The notes below the pieces were generated by a model. The model was not told the origin of the DNA, did no database searches, and saw nothing but the letters and a program-made list of their open reading frames with translations. Below, one piece after another: positions 52,619-62,123 of a stretch of DNA of 64,000 nucleotides. This DNA comes from VXYL01 sp965116935. GTDB taxonomy: Bacteria > Pseudomonadota > Gammaproteobacteria > Pseudomonadales > Azotimanducaceae. Every line of letters begins with the position of its first letter. Within the stretch, counting starts at the first letter, position 1. The stretch is taken from NCBI GenBank assembly GCA_965116935.1, contig OZ220737.1:3844001-3908000 (forward strand). Direction: 5' to 3'. A program made the translations under genes and the position numbers.

Positions 52619-53941
52619 ATGGACAAGACATCCGATTGGAAACAGGCGTTGGATCTTGACCGTGCGGCGTGGCGCAAGCAGCTCGAAGAGTACGTTGAAG
52701 ATGGCGATCGCGACATCGAGCCGGTGTTCGTCGGTCGGCGGGAGCAGTTCGATGCCGTCGACATCGCGGTGTCCAAAGCGCGGCGTGGGAAGCACGGCAA
52801 CCTGACCCTTGCTATTGGCGGGGCGCCGGGTGCCGGCAAGTCTGCGTTCATTACCGCAGCGTCCCGCAAGTACCTTGAGAGCGGCATGGCGGTCCCGATC
52901 ACTCTCAAGCCTGACCAGATGGGGCCTGTCGCCTTGGTGAAGCGTTTGTCCAAGGTGCTAGTCCAAGAGATGCCCGAAGACACCAGCAAGACCATTGGTA
53001 CCACGGCCGGTGGCGGCATTGCCGGGTTCGTTGAGGCGAAGGCGAGCACATCCGAAACCAAGGTCGAACCTGGCGTGCTGCAACGTGCTCAGCGCGAAGA
53101 AACGGTGCCTTGGGAGACGATCTCCGAGGTGTTCCGGAAGCGTTTGAACGGTCGCCCAATCTTGCTGTTCGTGGACGAAGCACAGCGCTTCAGGAGGATC
53201 GGCACGGCGCACGACAACATCCCATATCACCTGCATGAGGGTGCTGACGAGGATCAAATCCCAATCGTGCCTGTGTATTGCGGGCTCGCTGATACCGGGC
53301 ATGTGCTGCGCACTGAGGCCGGGCTGACGCGCCTGGCGGAAGCCAACATGCTCTCGCTAGGGGCGCTGGGAACAAGCGAATCCCGCCAATGTGTGCGCGA
53401 GATCACCCGCGAGTACCTTCGATTGACCGGCCAAGCGCATCAAGTCGCGGCCCTGCATGAGTGGATGCTGGACAACGCCGACAACTGGCCGCAGCACCTT
53501 CGTTCGCAGAACGCAGCGTTGGCCGAAGTCATGCTTGCAGCGAACAGCAAGGACATCGGCGACCTTTCGCTCGACAACCTCAGAACGAGAGTTGCGGAGC
53601 GCCGCAACGCCTTCTATGCATCACGAGCCGACAACGTCTATGACGGCGAGTTCACGGGTTCGATGCTCGCGGTCATGAAGTACGCTGGCAGTGCTCCCGG
53701 CGGCGCGGAGAAGTCCGAAATGATCGCCCGGGCGCGGCAGTCGCTAGCAGGCGAGGCGGAATGCAACGCCCAGCCCCGAGCGTTTGTCGATCAGATGATC
53801 CATGCCGGAATGTTGCAGAACCTGCCGGCGAGCACCCGCTATCACGCCCCGATTCCGAGCATGCAGGATTGGCTAGAGCACGACCGCCACATCGTGCCGG
53901 AGATTGACCTCCACCGCATCCGGGGCGGCAACACACGCTGA
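52619..53941 (+). CDS. AAA+ ATPase of unknown function
   Basis: 440 residues from ATG 52619 (ATG 52607 is also in frame). It has FVGRREQFDAVD, Walker A GGAPGAGKSAF and Walker B PILLFVDEAQRF. It resembles ORC/Cdc6- or TniB-like switch ATPases. Around residue 120 a glycine-rich hydrophobic strip (TTAGGGIAGF) occurs. The C-terminus (YHAPIPSMQDWL) resembles a small winged-helix end. No transposase or effector lies next to it. It is in a block of lower GC than the backbone. Confidence 0.72.
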   Translation: MDKTSDWKQALDLDRAAWRKQLEEYVEDGDRDIEPVFVGRREQFDAVDIAVSKARRGKHGNLTLAIGGAPGAGKSAFITAASRKYLESGMAVPITLKPDQMGPVALVKRLSKVLVQEMPEDTSKTIGTTAGGGIAGFVEAKASTSETKVEPGVLQRAQREETVPWETISEVFRKRLNGRPILLFVDEAQRFRRIGTAHDNIPYHLHEGADEDQIPIVPVYCGLADTGHVLRTEAGLTRLAEANMLSLGALGTSESRQCVREITREYLRLTGQAHQVAALHEWMLDNADNWPQHLRSQNAALAEVMLAANSKDIGDLSLDNLRTRVAERRNAFYASRADNVYDGEFTGSMLAVMKYAGSAPGGAEKSEMIARARQSLAGEAECNAQPRAFVDQMIHAGMLQNLPASTRYHAPIPSMQDWLEHDRHIVPEIDLHRIRGGNTR

Positions 53942-54282
53942 TCGATTCGCTGGCGCGATCGCGGCAACGGGACTAGGGTCACGAAAAGCGTGCCGTCCTC
54001 AATCGAGGCGAGGGCTAAGTCTGATTGGACACGAGCCTTCCGTCCCACCCGTGGAAGGTCGCGCACTCCGGTCGCCTGCGGATGGGGGGGCCGCGTGAGT
54101 GCCTGCGGGCATCTGGTGAGCCAATTCGAGGTGGGTGCAGGGTGCAAGAGATTCCCTTACGATGCGCAGGACGGAGAGTTGGTGTGTCCAATGAGGACTT
54201 GGCCCTATATGGCCGGTCTGAACGGCTCGTGGTAGGCTTCCGTGACCGAAGCGGAGCGGTAGGGCAAGTAGAGGTGTAGCGA
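53942..54282. other. 341-bp gap; one repeat-like phrase
   Basis: No gene. GGAGAGTTGGTGTGTCCAAT at 54174 resembles the reverse complement of the arm repeats (GGACACACCAACTCTCCGTC) and recurs as GGTGTGTCCAATG at 54965. No promoter could be placed with confidence. Confidence 0.4.
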
Positions 54283-54589
54283 ATGAAGAGGTCTGCGGTA
54301 GTACTCATCGCCGTACTATTCACGGCGATGGCAGCGAACACCCAAGATGGTCCGACTGAACACAGAGGACGGAACTGAGGGTTTTGTAGGTGCGACGTGT
54401 CTGTACGGACCCGGCAAATACAGTAAAGGCGCGATCATCTGCCAAGATGGCAAGCGCATGGAATGTAAGCCTGATGGTTGGTCGGAGCGCTCAGGTGGAT
54501 GCAAGTGCTCGGACCCCGCCCGTCTGGTGCCTGACACAGCTGAAGGGCAAGAGCCTGTCGACGAGAACTCGCCTCCGCCCGTCGAGTAA
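54283..54589 (+). pseudogene. Small secreted cysteine-containing protein split by a frameshift
   Basis: ATG 54283 encodes a clear signal peptide, MKRSAVVLIAVLFTAMAANT, and stops after 31 codons. In the next frame ATG 54347 runs 80 codons with GFVGATCLYGPGKYSKGAII, CQDGKRMECKPDGWSERSGG and CKC. That resembles small periplasmic DUF1496-like proteins. The secreted signal and the cysteine domain would join by a +1 shift between about 54347 and 54375. Either a sequencing slip or a real inactivation explains it. Confidence 0.5.
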
Positions 54590-55126
54590 GCTCCTGTTGG
54601 CACACACAATCTTTCCGACCTAGACGCCGTGGCGAAGGACCGCACGGACGGACCACCGTCGGATTGGCAGTAGCTGAGTGGAATAGCTGAGCCGATCCGG
54701 TTGCTCGTAGGCCATCGCACCGGCGTCAGGGCAACGTCCATTTGGCGCCACAGGTGGAACCGGAAATGCGTTGGAGGTGTGGCTTCGTAGGAGAATCTCC
54801 TCCCCTTCCCGTCACTTGCTCCCGACCATGTACACCGAAGCTGGCGCTTTCCGTACGCGAGGAGCCGCCGGAAGCAGATGCACATTGCTGATTGCGTCGT
54901 AGCCAAGTGCCGACGGCGCGCCGGCGCGTCGGAGATTTCGTATGGTGTGTGGGACGCCAAGCCGGTGTGTCCAATGCGACCTGTGCGGAGGTTCGCTCTG
55001 GGAAGACCAAATGCCTTCCCTCCGAGGGCTGCCACTTGGCAGGCACTACTGTACCGTCGCTTAAATTAGTTGAGATAAATGGTCGTTGGCTGCACGCTTG
55101 GCGGAACGCGACGAACGGAGCCCGGC
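54590..55126. other. 537-bp gap with degenerate repeat arms and the IS630 left flank
   Basis: No gene. Arm-like phrases CACACACAATCTTTCCGACC at 54600 and TGGTGTGTGGGACG at 54942 (inverted) bracket about 350 bases, as in the MITE-like elements. TTAAATTAGTTGAGATAAAT at 55061 is much more AT-rich than its surroundings and probably marks the left end of the IS630 copy. Confidence 0.4.
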
Positions 55127-55930
55127 ATGGGACGACCGACCCCTTCCCTGACCGTCACGCCGGAGCAGCGCGAGGCGCTGGAAGCGGTGAGGCGGCGGCC
55201 GACGGCGGCACAGAGGGACCGTCAGCGCGCCGCGATCGTGCTCCTGCGGGCCGACGGGCTGAGCCAGACGGCGACGGCGCGGGCGCTTGGCGTCAGCCGG
55301 CCGGTGGTGATCAAGTGGGAGCGGCGCTTTCGCGATCTGGGGCCGGCGGGCCTCGCGGACGCCAAGGGGCGGGGGCGCAAGCCGAGCATCGCCGCCGAGG
55401 TGCGCGAGCGGATCATCCTGGGGGCGACCCAGCCGCCGCCGAACCGGACGCGCTGGTCGGTGCGCGGCATGGCGCGGGCGGCGGGGGTGTCGAAGGACAC
55501 GGTTCAGCGGCTGTGGCGGGCCAACGACATCAAGCCGCACGTGACGCGGACGTTCAAGCTGTCGAACGACCCGCAGTTCGAGGCGAAGTTCTGGGACGTG
55601 GCGGGGCTGTACCTGGACCCGCCGGAGCGGTCGCTGGTGCTGTGCTGCGACGAGGAGAGCCAGTGCCAGGCGCTGGAGCGGTCGCAGCCCGGCTTTCCCG
55701 TCGTGCGCGGCCACAGCGCCACGCAGACGCACGACTACCGGCGCCACGCCACGGCACGGTCACCCTGTTCGCGGCGCTGTCGTACCTCGACGGCAAGGTC
55801 GTCGGCCAGACCGCCGCCCGGCACACGCACGCGCAGTGGCTCGGGTTCCTCCGCCACCTCAACCGCGAGGCGCCCCCGGGGCTGAGCCTGCACCTGATCG
55901 TCGACAACTACGCCACCCACAAACGGTCCC
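55127..55930 (+). pseudogene. Dead IS630-family transposase (frameshifted and 3'-truncated)
   Basis: ATG 55127 gives MGRPTPSLTVTPEQREALEA with a helix-turn-helix (DGLSQTATARALGVSRPVVIKW). The DDE domain starts with the first Asp in LVLCCDEESQCQAL. Near 55745 the frame shifts by one. The other frame continues GTVTLFAALSYLDGKVVGQT and LHLIVDNYATHK, with the second Asp. The third catalytic residue (Glu) and the right end are missing: sequence after YATHKR belongs to a different gene on the other strand. Confidence 0.88.
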
Positions 55931-56060
55931 ATGTTCCATCTCGACCCGTGACGAAGTCGGCGTGGGGCGGCCGTCGGCCGGATCCCATCAGCTCTTCTAT
56001 TTCCTCAGATACGTCCTCATCGAGCTCAGCGCGGCGCCTTTCGGCGGATGTTTCAGTCAT
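55908..56060 (-). pseudogene. Truncated small protein, third gene of the restriction operon, cut by the IS630 remnant
   Basis: ATG 56060 begins MTETSAERRRAELDEDVSEE, then IEELMGSGRRPPHADFVTGR and DGTWDRLW, after which the frame enters the IS630 sequence and stops at 55908. The acidic and basic residues are protein-like, and it sits 67 bases after the stop of the HEPN-type gene on the same strand. It may have been an antitoxin-like or regulatory small protein. The true 3' end is lost. Confidence 0.5.
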
Positions 56061-56127
56061 TGTCTGTGTTTCCCACCATCGGCTTGTGCTACGTGTGCGG
56101 GCTTATGGAGTGCGCCAGCGACCTGAT

Positions 56128-57306
56128 CTAGCCCTTTGAGGCGGGAGGTGGCCCCGCTTTCCCGTCCCGTTCGCCTTCCTCGCTTCGCGCGTATTTGCGG
56201 CGGATCAGTGCGTTGATTGTTCGGTATAGGTCGGCAAGGCGGTTTTCGTCAAGCTTGCCTGTCCACCAGTGAGCGATGTCGTTGCGATAGCTAGTGAGTG
56301 CAGCTAGGCTGCTCGCGCCCGCGATAGTCGCGTTGTCGTTGATCTTGCCTTGGTATCCGAGTTTTCTTCGGCACTCGTTGAGCGATTGCCAGAGGCGAAG
56401 GTAATGGAGCCGCCTGAAGTCGTTGTCTTTGTGGTCGTCCCAGTACACGGCGCTGACGAGCAGTCTGATGTGCTCGGTTTCTAAATCACTCGCCATGCGC
56501 CCGATGGTTGCCCTCAAGGTCGCGGCGTGTTCGCGGAGGGCCTCGTCGTCTAGGGGAGTCGCATACGTTAACCGACCGGGGTGAATGCGGAGTCCAGAAG
56601 GCGCGACGAACTGGCCGTCGGTGGTCAGGAAACACTCGCGGTCAAGCTGCTTTGGCATGTGCCCAACTTCGTCCTGAGTGGCGCGTGCCGCTGCGAGAAT
56701 TGTGTTGACGATTGGTTCGTTGTAGGGTATGTCTGGCCAAGGTCCGCCGTCTGTCTGAAGCGCCATGATGAAATCCCTGTTGTCACGCCCGCCTTCAAGG
56801 CGCGGTTTTCGCTCCCCATCCTCGTAAGTGACTTCCGGCACCAATGCACAGCCCTTCCCAATCGTAACCGGTGGGACTGCGTTCAACTGCTCGACGATGA
56901 GACAGGGATTGCGCTCGACCTCGTGAGCTGTTTTTCGCTCGCACAGGGAGGAGACCGCGTGTCGTAACGAGGGAGCCTTTGCGTAATGGATGCTGTCGGA
57001 GTTCTTGAAATAGGCGATCAGGTCTGTGGCCAAGCTGGCTCGGATGCCGTTCGATTCATACACGATCTCATGTCGCAGGTGCCTGTCGCTGCAAACGCCG
57101 GGGTAATCGAATATCCGTGTGCGACAGTGCCGGTCAATGGTGCAAACAATCGGTTGGCTATCGGGTATTGCTTCCAGTGCTGAGTTCGCCAAGTGCGACG
57201 TCCCGTGGTTCTCGGGCACGAGCGACTCCAAACGTGCAAGACGATCCGAGACCCGGCGGTCAGTTCTGCCACGATTGTCACCTTTGCCACCCGTCGATTT
57301 CTTCAT
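56128..57306 (-). CDS. HEPN-type protein adjacent to the restriction enzyme
   Basis: 392 residues if started at ATG 57306; in-frame starts at 57324 and 57381 are possible. The C-terminal domain has HIRLLVSAVYWDDHKDNDFRRLHYL and IAGASSLAALTSYRNDIAHWW. RNDIAH is the R-x4-H motif of HEPN RNases. The N-terminal 200 residues resemble no known family. It lies 111 bases downstream of the restriction enzyme on the same strand, so they probably act together. RNA cleavage on phage infection is inferred, not shown. Confidence 0.6.
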   Translation of the reverse strand: MKKSTGGKGDNRGRTDRRVSDRLARLESLVPENHGTSHLANSALEAIPDSQPIVCTIDRHCRTRIFDYPGVCSDRHLRHEIVYESNGIRASLATDLIAYFKNSDSIHYAKAPSLRHAVSSLCERKTAHEVERNPCLIVEQLNAVPPVTIGKGCALVPEVTYEDGERKPRLEGGRDNRDFIMALQTDGGPWPDIPYNEPIVNTILAAARATQDEVGHMPKQLDRECFLTTDGQFVAPSGLRIHPGRLTYATPLDDEALREHAATLRATIGRMASDLETEHIRLLVSAVYWDDHKDNDFRRLHYLRLWQSLNECRRKLGYQGKINDNATIAGASSLAALTSYRNDIAHWWTGKLDENRLADLYRTINALIRRKYARSEEGERDGKAGPPPASKG

Positions 57307-57417
57307 CGTGAGTCCAAGCCTCATCCCGATCGTCTTCAATGCTAGGTTAGGTAGGGAGTCGGCGTGCGGGCCGAAAGCCACGATTCTGGCAAGCGTCGCC
57401 TCACCTCACGATAGGAC

Positions 57418-60400
57418 CTAAGTTGCCGACTGTTCCGCTGCACGGACATTGGTGATTGTCGGTTCGGCGGCTAGGCGACATCTCCAATCTGCCAACGTGG
57501 AAGGCTCTACGCCGAGCGCCACAGCGGCGGCGGCGTCGATGGCCTTCCTAGCTTCGCACTCGTGCGCTTGCTTCATGGGCAGCAGCCCCATGGTAGAGAT
57601 CGGGTCGAAAGCCGATCTTAAGGAAGGCCAGGCTGGATTTCCCGGTTTCGGGACCCGGATCTCCCTAAGGTGTGCTAGCTGCCAAGTCGGATACGTTAGC
57701 TTCTGGGCTCGGCGGTTGAGGAGAAGCAAACGCACAGGCGTGGAGTTCCACCACACGGCCAGCGCCTTGGCGGTGTCTTCGTCGGGTGCGGCGACGGGAA
57801 CCCACCAGCCGAAGGAAGGTAGTTCGCACCACAGGCCCGTCAATCGGCCTGCGACCGTGTCGAGGCGCATAGGGACGAGAAGGTGGCTGCGCTGTGCCCG
57901 GTATCGAGCAGCGAGGCGATGCTTGTCGGGCCTAGGACGATATCCAACGTCTGGCTGGCCGAGGATGGTTTGGCGCAGTTTGCCGCTTACCGAGTGGAAT
58001 CCGGCGATTGCTGCGGGATCGTCTCGGTTGCAGATTTCGTAGGCGTCTTGGATGCGTTGTCCGGCAGGGCCGATTTCGAACCGTGTTCCGCCTGGCTCCA
58101 AGTTGGCGTTCTGCTCTACTTCTCGCGCCGCGTCCGCGAGTGTTCCGTCGAACCATTGCACTGGCGACCAGTCTCCAGCTTCCACGCGTTCCGCTGGCCA
58201 AATGTGAACATTGCCCCAGCGGCCGGGCTGCCCCGACGCGATGGCCTCCGCGGCCGCCATTGCGTCATCGGCGCTGTCGGGCATCTCGCGCAGCGACACG
58301 AACTGTGTGGGTGGACGCTGTTTGCCTAGGTGGCGCCGACAGACGAGGAGGCATTCGTGAATGCTGGTATTTTCGGAAAAGTTGACCCGTTTCGGATCGT
58401 GCGTGGTAACGATCCGTTCGACGTGAAATCGCTCGGCAAGGAATCGGCGCTCGGCGACACTGGACGCGCCTGTGCAGGCAGTGGCGGGAATCACTTTGGC
58501 CAAAGCACCTCGCGACGAGTCTAGGAGCTGGTCGGCGAGCGGTGTGAAGAAAGTGCTGATGCTATTGGTCGTGATGACCTCGCCCGCCGACGGGTCACGC
58601 AATCGAAGTCCGTCGCGGATGTTCAGTTCATGGCGCTGCATTTCCTTTACGGCGTCCGAACCGAATTTCCGGCTCCGCTTCCGGTTGTCCGTGAACGGAG
58701 CATTCATGATCACCGCGTCCACGTCGTGGAGGGGAAATCGGATTTCTTCGCTTTCGTTTACTTGGGTGCCTTCAAGCCCCTCTAGAGACCGTCGAGGTGC
58801 CGTCATGGCATGTAGATCCAAAGCTTCAGCCGCGCTGAGGATTTCCAGAGATCCCACCTTTGGCGGTCCGTTGGCCTGCGGCCCATGCGGCATTCTGACC
58901 AAGTTCATGCGCTCGTAATCCACTGTGGGTGCGCCCAAGGTCATGTTGCATGCCGCGAGTTGGATGCCGTGTTGGTTGATGTCTAGGCCGCAGAGCACGT
59001 CTTCGACGAGGCGTTTGTGGAGGGCGTTCGCGTCATCGTTGGCTTCACCGGCTTCGGCTACGCGGGCCTTGATGGTTTGGAGGGTGGCCATCAGGAGGGT
59101 GCCGGTTCCGCAGGCCGGGTCGATGATGCGGAGCTTGGCGACAGCCTCCGGGTCGGACCAGTCGATCCAGTCCTTTGGGAAGGCGAGGCGCGCGAGCATG
59201 ATGGCGGAGAGGTTGTTGGTGTAGAAGGCGCCGTCGCTCTTGGCGGAGCCGAGGATGCGGTGGTAGAGGGGCCCGGCGTGGTCGTAGCCGAGCTCGCTCA
59301 GGGAGTCGGCGACGCGGTTGGCGCATTCGGCCAACATGCGGATGGCGTTGTGGACGGGTTTGGCCTCCGGCAGCACTCGGAGTACGGCGAGAGCGGGGCG
59401 GAAGACGGGGGCATAGTCCTTTTCGAGGATGGCTTCCCAAGCGATTTCCAGCACCTCTCTTGGGTGCGCTGCGCCGGCCACCTTGTCGAGGCGGACGATG
59501 GTCTTCATTTCCGGTTCGTCGCGCAGGCGGCGCTGGAGTAGGCAGGCGTTGCAGAGCATGAGTGCGGCGACGGTGCAGACGCCCTTCGCGCCGCCGTCTT
59601 CTTCGGGCACAAGGTCTAGCGCTTCGGCGATGGGGTCTTCGAGTTCTTCGTCCTGCAGTACGGAGCTTGCGCGACGAACTGTGTCGGTGATTTCGTCGGC
59701 GACGAGCTGGCCGGGCTTGCCGAGGCCCGATGCTGCTGCGACATGGGCGAAGATTCCCTGCTCGGCTTCCTTGAGTTCGATTTCGCGCTGGATTTGGCCC
59801 GGCGCGTCTCGCACCTCGCCGGAGCGGGAGCCCGGTGCTCGTGACGTCGGCTGTTCGTACACCTTGATGAAGCTTGCCGGCGATTCGGCAAGGCGGCCAT
59901 CATGTGCTTGGAGGGCGCGTAGGACGCGGCCCACAGTGCTATAGCCCTCCGTGCCGCGTTCGAGGGCTTGGATGACGTCCTTGCCGGGCTCGACCACCAC
60001 CGGGATGATGATGTAGCCGAAGCGCTTGCCTTCCGCCCTTCGCATCACGCGGCCAACGGCTTGGACGACATCGACCTGACTGTCGCGAGGGTCGAGGAAA
60101 GCGACAGCATTGAGCGAGGGTACATCCACGCCCTCGGTGAAGAGCTTGACGTTGGAGACGATGCGACATTCACCGTCGCGATCGGCATTGGCTAGAGCGC
60201 GCAGTTCCATGTTGCGCTGAAGGGCGCTTGCGGACGCGTCGAGATGGCGGGAGACGACCCGCATGGCTCGATCGCCGGGCAACCGTCGGGTTGTGGCGCT
60301 CAGTACTTCCCTGTCCATGAGGGCTTGGGAATACCACTTGGAGCGGCGAATGCTGTTTGCGAAGGCCATTGTGCGCGGGAGCTTGCCCGGTTGCTCGATG

Positions 60401-61809
60401 GCCTTGCCTTCTGTGACGCCGTTTACTGCGAGCGAGACGCCGAGAACGCGCGTCATGTCGTTGGTGTTCGGTGCCTGCTTGCGTGTCGGAGCGGTGTCGA
60501 GGTCTTCGAGACGGCGGCGGAGGCCAGGGGTGACGCTCGCTTGGCTCACGCCGAGGACGATCACGCGATAGTCCGCAAGCATATCGGCATGGACGGCCTT
60601 GGCGAACGGAAGGTGATGGAACTGCGGGCCGTAAGTGTCTTGGTCGCCCATGTCCACGACTTCGACGCCGCGATCCCGTAGCTTGCGCTTGGAGCGTTCT
60701 GTGTAGATGCGTGGGGTGGCGGTCATGTATAGGCGCTTGCGGGCGTGCAGGCGGCTGTCGTCGTGGAACTCTTGGAAGTCCACCTTTCGCGTTCTGCTTG
60801 CGCCGGATTCGCGTACGAAAGCGCCGGTGGTGCGGTGCGCTTCGTCGGCGATGGCAAGGTCAAATGCTGGTGCGCCGTGGTTCGCTTGGGCGTCCGTCAC
60901 GCGACCAAGTGAGTGGTATGTGCAGAAGACGGCTCGGGTGTTGCCTGCGCCCGTGAGCGAGTCCGCGATCTCCATCGGGTCGGTGGTGACGGGGCATTCA
61001 AGCTCGGAAATGCGGATGTCTTCGGTCTCGTTGCGACCGCCGGCGGTGGAGTCGGAGCAGACGACGATGCAATCGAGCTTGCGGGTTGTCTGGCGCAGCC
61101 ACTCGCGTCGCGCCTGCGAGACCAAGGCGATGGTCGGGGCGGCGAAGAGGATTCGCCCGCCATCCTCGATCACCTGCTCGGCGATGCGCAGGGCAGTGAA
61201 GGTCTTGCCGGTGCCGCAGGCCATGATGAGGCGGCCGCGGTCGTGATTGGCGAGGCCCTCGACGGAGTCTTCGATCGCGTCTGCTTGGAGGGGCCAGGGT
61301 TCTTGGACGGGCCTTCGGGCGTCTTCTTCCTCGACTTGAATGTCGAGGTGCTGGCGGAAGTCGATCTGCCCGACTTGGGGGTTCGCGCCTTGGATGGCGC
61401 GTTCCGCGTTTGGACCCCATCGACAAGTGGCCACAACCCAGCGCAAGCGGAACAGGGGGTGTTGCGACGCACCAAGGAAGCTGTCGATTGCGCCTTTGGT
61501 TAGCGTGTGCCGCTCGTCGTAGCACTTGCACTGGATGGCCACCCAGTCGCCGGATGTGCGGCGAGCCACGAGGTCGATGCCGATGTCGCGTCCGTCGTGT
61601 CCAGTGAGTTCCTCACGTTGAGGCCACTCTAGCCAGCGCCAGATTTCTTCGATCTCGAACTCTGGCTCCTGAAGGGCAATGCGCGTGAAGAGCTGCTCGA
61701 ACCAGCGCCCCTTCTCCGCTTCGTCCCGGCTCTCGTTGCGGATGCGGTCCAGGATGGTGCCGGCGGTTGGCCGACCGGCCAGGTCGAGGCGCCTTTGGCC
61801 GGGCCTCAC
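57418..61809 (-). CDS. Single-chain ISP-type restriction-modification enzyme (nuclease-helicase-methyltransferase)
   Basis: 1463 residues in one frame. Domains in order: Mrr-like nuclease (residues about 65-100; GRDIGIDL with Asp79, then IQCKCY with Gln94 and Lys96). The SF2 helicase follows (Walker A CGTGKT near 200, DEAH near 322, motif VI QAVGRVMRR). A coupler comes next, then the N6-adenine methyltransferase (motif I DPACGTGTLL near 900; motif IV NAPFTD near 1035). The C-terminus is a target-recognition region (LWCELPSFGWWVPV, PTWQLAHLREIRVPKPG). This is the layout of LlaGI/LlaBIII-type enzymes. Motif IV is NAPF instead of NPPF, so methylation activity should be tested. Confidence 0.93.
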   Translation of the reverse strand: MRPGQRRLDLAGRPTAGTILDRIRNESRDEAEKGRWFEQLFTRIALQEPEFEIEEIWRWLEWPQREELTGHDGRDIGIDLVARRTSGDWVAIQCKCYDERHTLTKGAIDSFLGASQHPLFRLRWVVATCRWGPNAERAIQGANPQVGQIDFRQHLDIQVEEEDARRPVQEPWPLQADAIEDSVEGLANHDRGRLIMACGTGKTFTALRIAEQVIEDGGRILFAAPTIALVSQARREWLRQTTRKLDCIVVCSDSTAGGRNETEDIRISELECPVTTDPMEIADSLTGAGNTRAVFCTYHSLGRVTDAQANHGAPAFDLAIADEAHRTTGAFVRESGASRTRKVDFQEFHDDSRLHARKRLYMTATPRIYTERSKRKLRDRGVEVVDMGDQDTYGPQFHHLPFAKAVHADMLADYRVIVLGVSQASVTPGLRRRLEDLDTAPTRKQAPNTNDMTRVLGVSLAVNGVTEGKAIEQPGKLPRTMAFANSIRRSKWYSQALMDREVLSATTRRLPGDRAMRVVSRHLDASASALQRNMELRALANADRDGECRIVSNVKLFTEGVDVPSLNAVAFLDPRDSQVDVVQAVGRVMRRAEGKRFGYIIIPVVVEPGKDVIQALERGTEGYSTVGRVLRALQAHDGRLAESPASFIKVYEQPTSRAPGSRSGEVRDAPGQIQREIELKEAEQGIFAHVAAASGLGKPGQLVADEITDTVRRASSVLQDEELEDPIAEALDLVPEEDGGAKGVCTVAALMLCNACLLQRRLRDEPEMKTIVRLDKVAGAAHPREVLEIAWEAILEKDYAPVFRPALAVLRVLPEAKPVHNAIRMLAECANRVADSLSELGYDHAGPLYHRILGSAKSDGAFYTNNLSAIMLARLAFPKDWIDWSDPEAVAKLRIIDPACGTGTLLMATLQTIKARVAEAGEANDDANALHKRLVEDVLCGLDINQHGIQLAACNMTLGAPTVDYERMNLVRMPHGPQANGPPKVGSLEILSAAEALDLHAMTAPRRSLEGLEGTQVNESEEIRFPLHDVDAVIMNAPFTDNRKRSRKFGSDAVKEMQRHELNIRDGLRLRDPSAGEVITTNSISTFFTPLADQLLDSSRGALAKVIPATACTGASSVAERRFLAERFHVERIVTTHDPKRVNFSENTSIHECLLVCRRHLGKQRPPTQFVSLREMPDSADDAMAAAEAIASGQPGRWGNVHIWPAERVEAGDWSPVQWFDGTLADAAREVEQNANLEPGGTRFEIGPAGQRIQDAYEICNRDDPAAIAGFHSVSGKLRQTILGQPDVGYRPRPDKHRLAARYRAQRSHLLVPMRLDTVAGRLTGLWCELPSFGWWVPVAAPDEDTAKALAVWWNSTPVRLLLLNRRAQKLTYPTWQLAHLREIRVPKPGNPAWPSLRSAFDPISTMGLLPMKQAHECEARKAIDAAAAVALGVEPSTLADWRCRLAAEPTITNVRAAEQSAT

Positions 61810-62123
61810 GGACGGGTCTCGATCAATGGAGTGTTAAGCGGGGTCGGGAGAGCCGAACAGCGTGCAGCGCTCGTGCGCGTGGTCGATGATTTCTTCACAT
61901 ACAAAGGGGGGCCTGCCTTACACGTTGGCGGGAGCAAGCGTAGCGTAACTGTGCCGGTCGTGGGCATCCGGCCTTGGGGGCAGCGCACCCTCGTAGGAGC
62001 GAGGCTTGGCCGCGCCCGCGTTCAGGCATTGAAGGGGTGGGTTCAATCGACACGGGCGACCACAAGGGGTGTCCCCTACGGAGGTATCACCCTTTGGCGG
62101 TGAAGGGGTGCAAGGCTGCTAGC
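61810..62123. other. 314-bp gap before the insertion sequence
   Basis: No gene. It holds the presumed promoter of the restriction enzyme (minus strand), not identified by eye. GGGCGACCACAAGGGGTGTC at 62055 resembles the GGGCGACCACAAGGG palindrome at 20677. The phrase GGCTGCTAGC abuts the IS. Confidence 0.4.

Noticed and set aside
52619..53941. ATPase considered as TniB of a Tn7-like transposon
   Set aside because: No TniA/TnsB-type integrase, TniQ or end repeats in the vicinity; only a general AAA+ assignment is supported.
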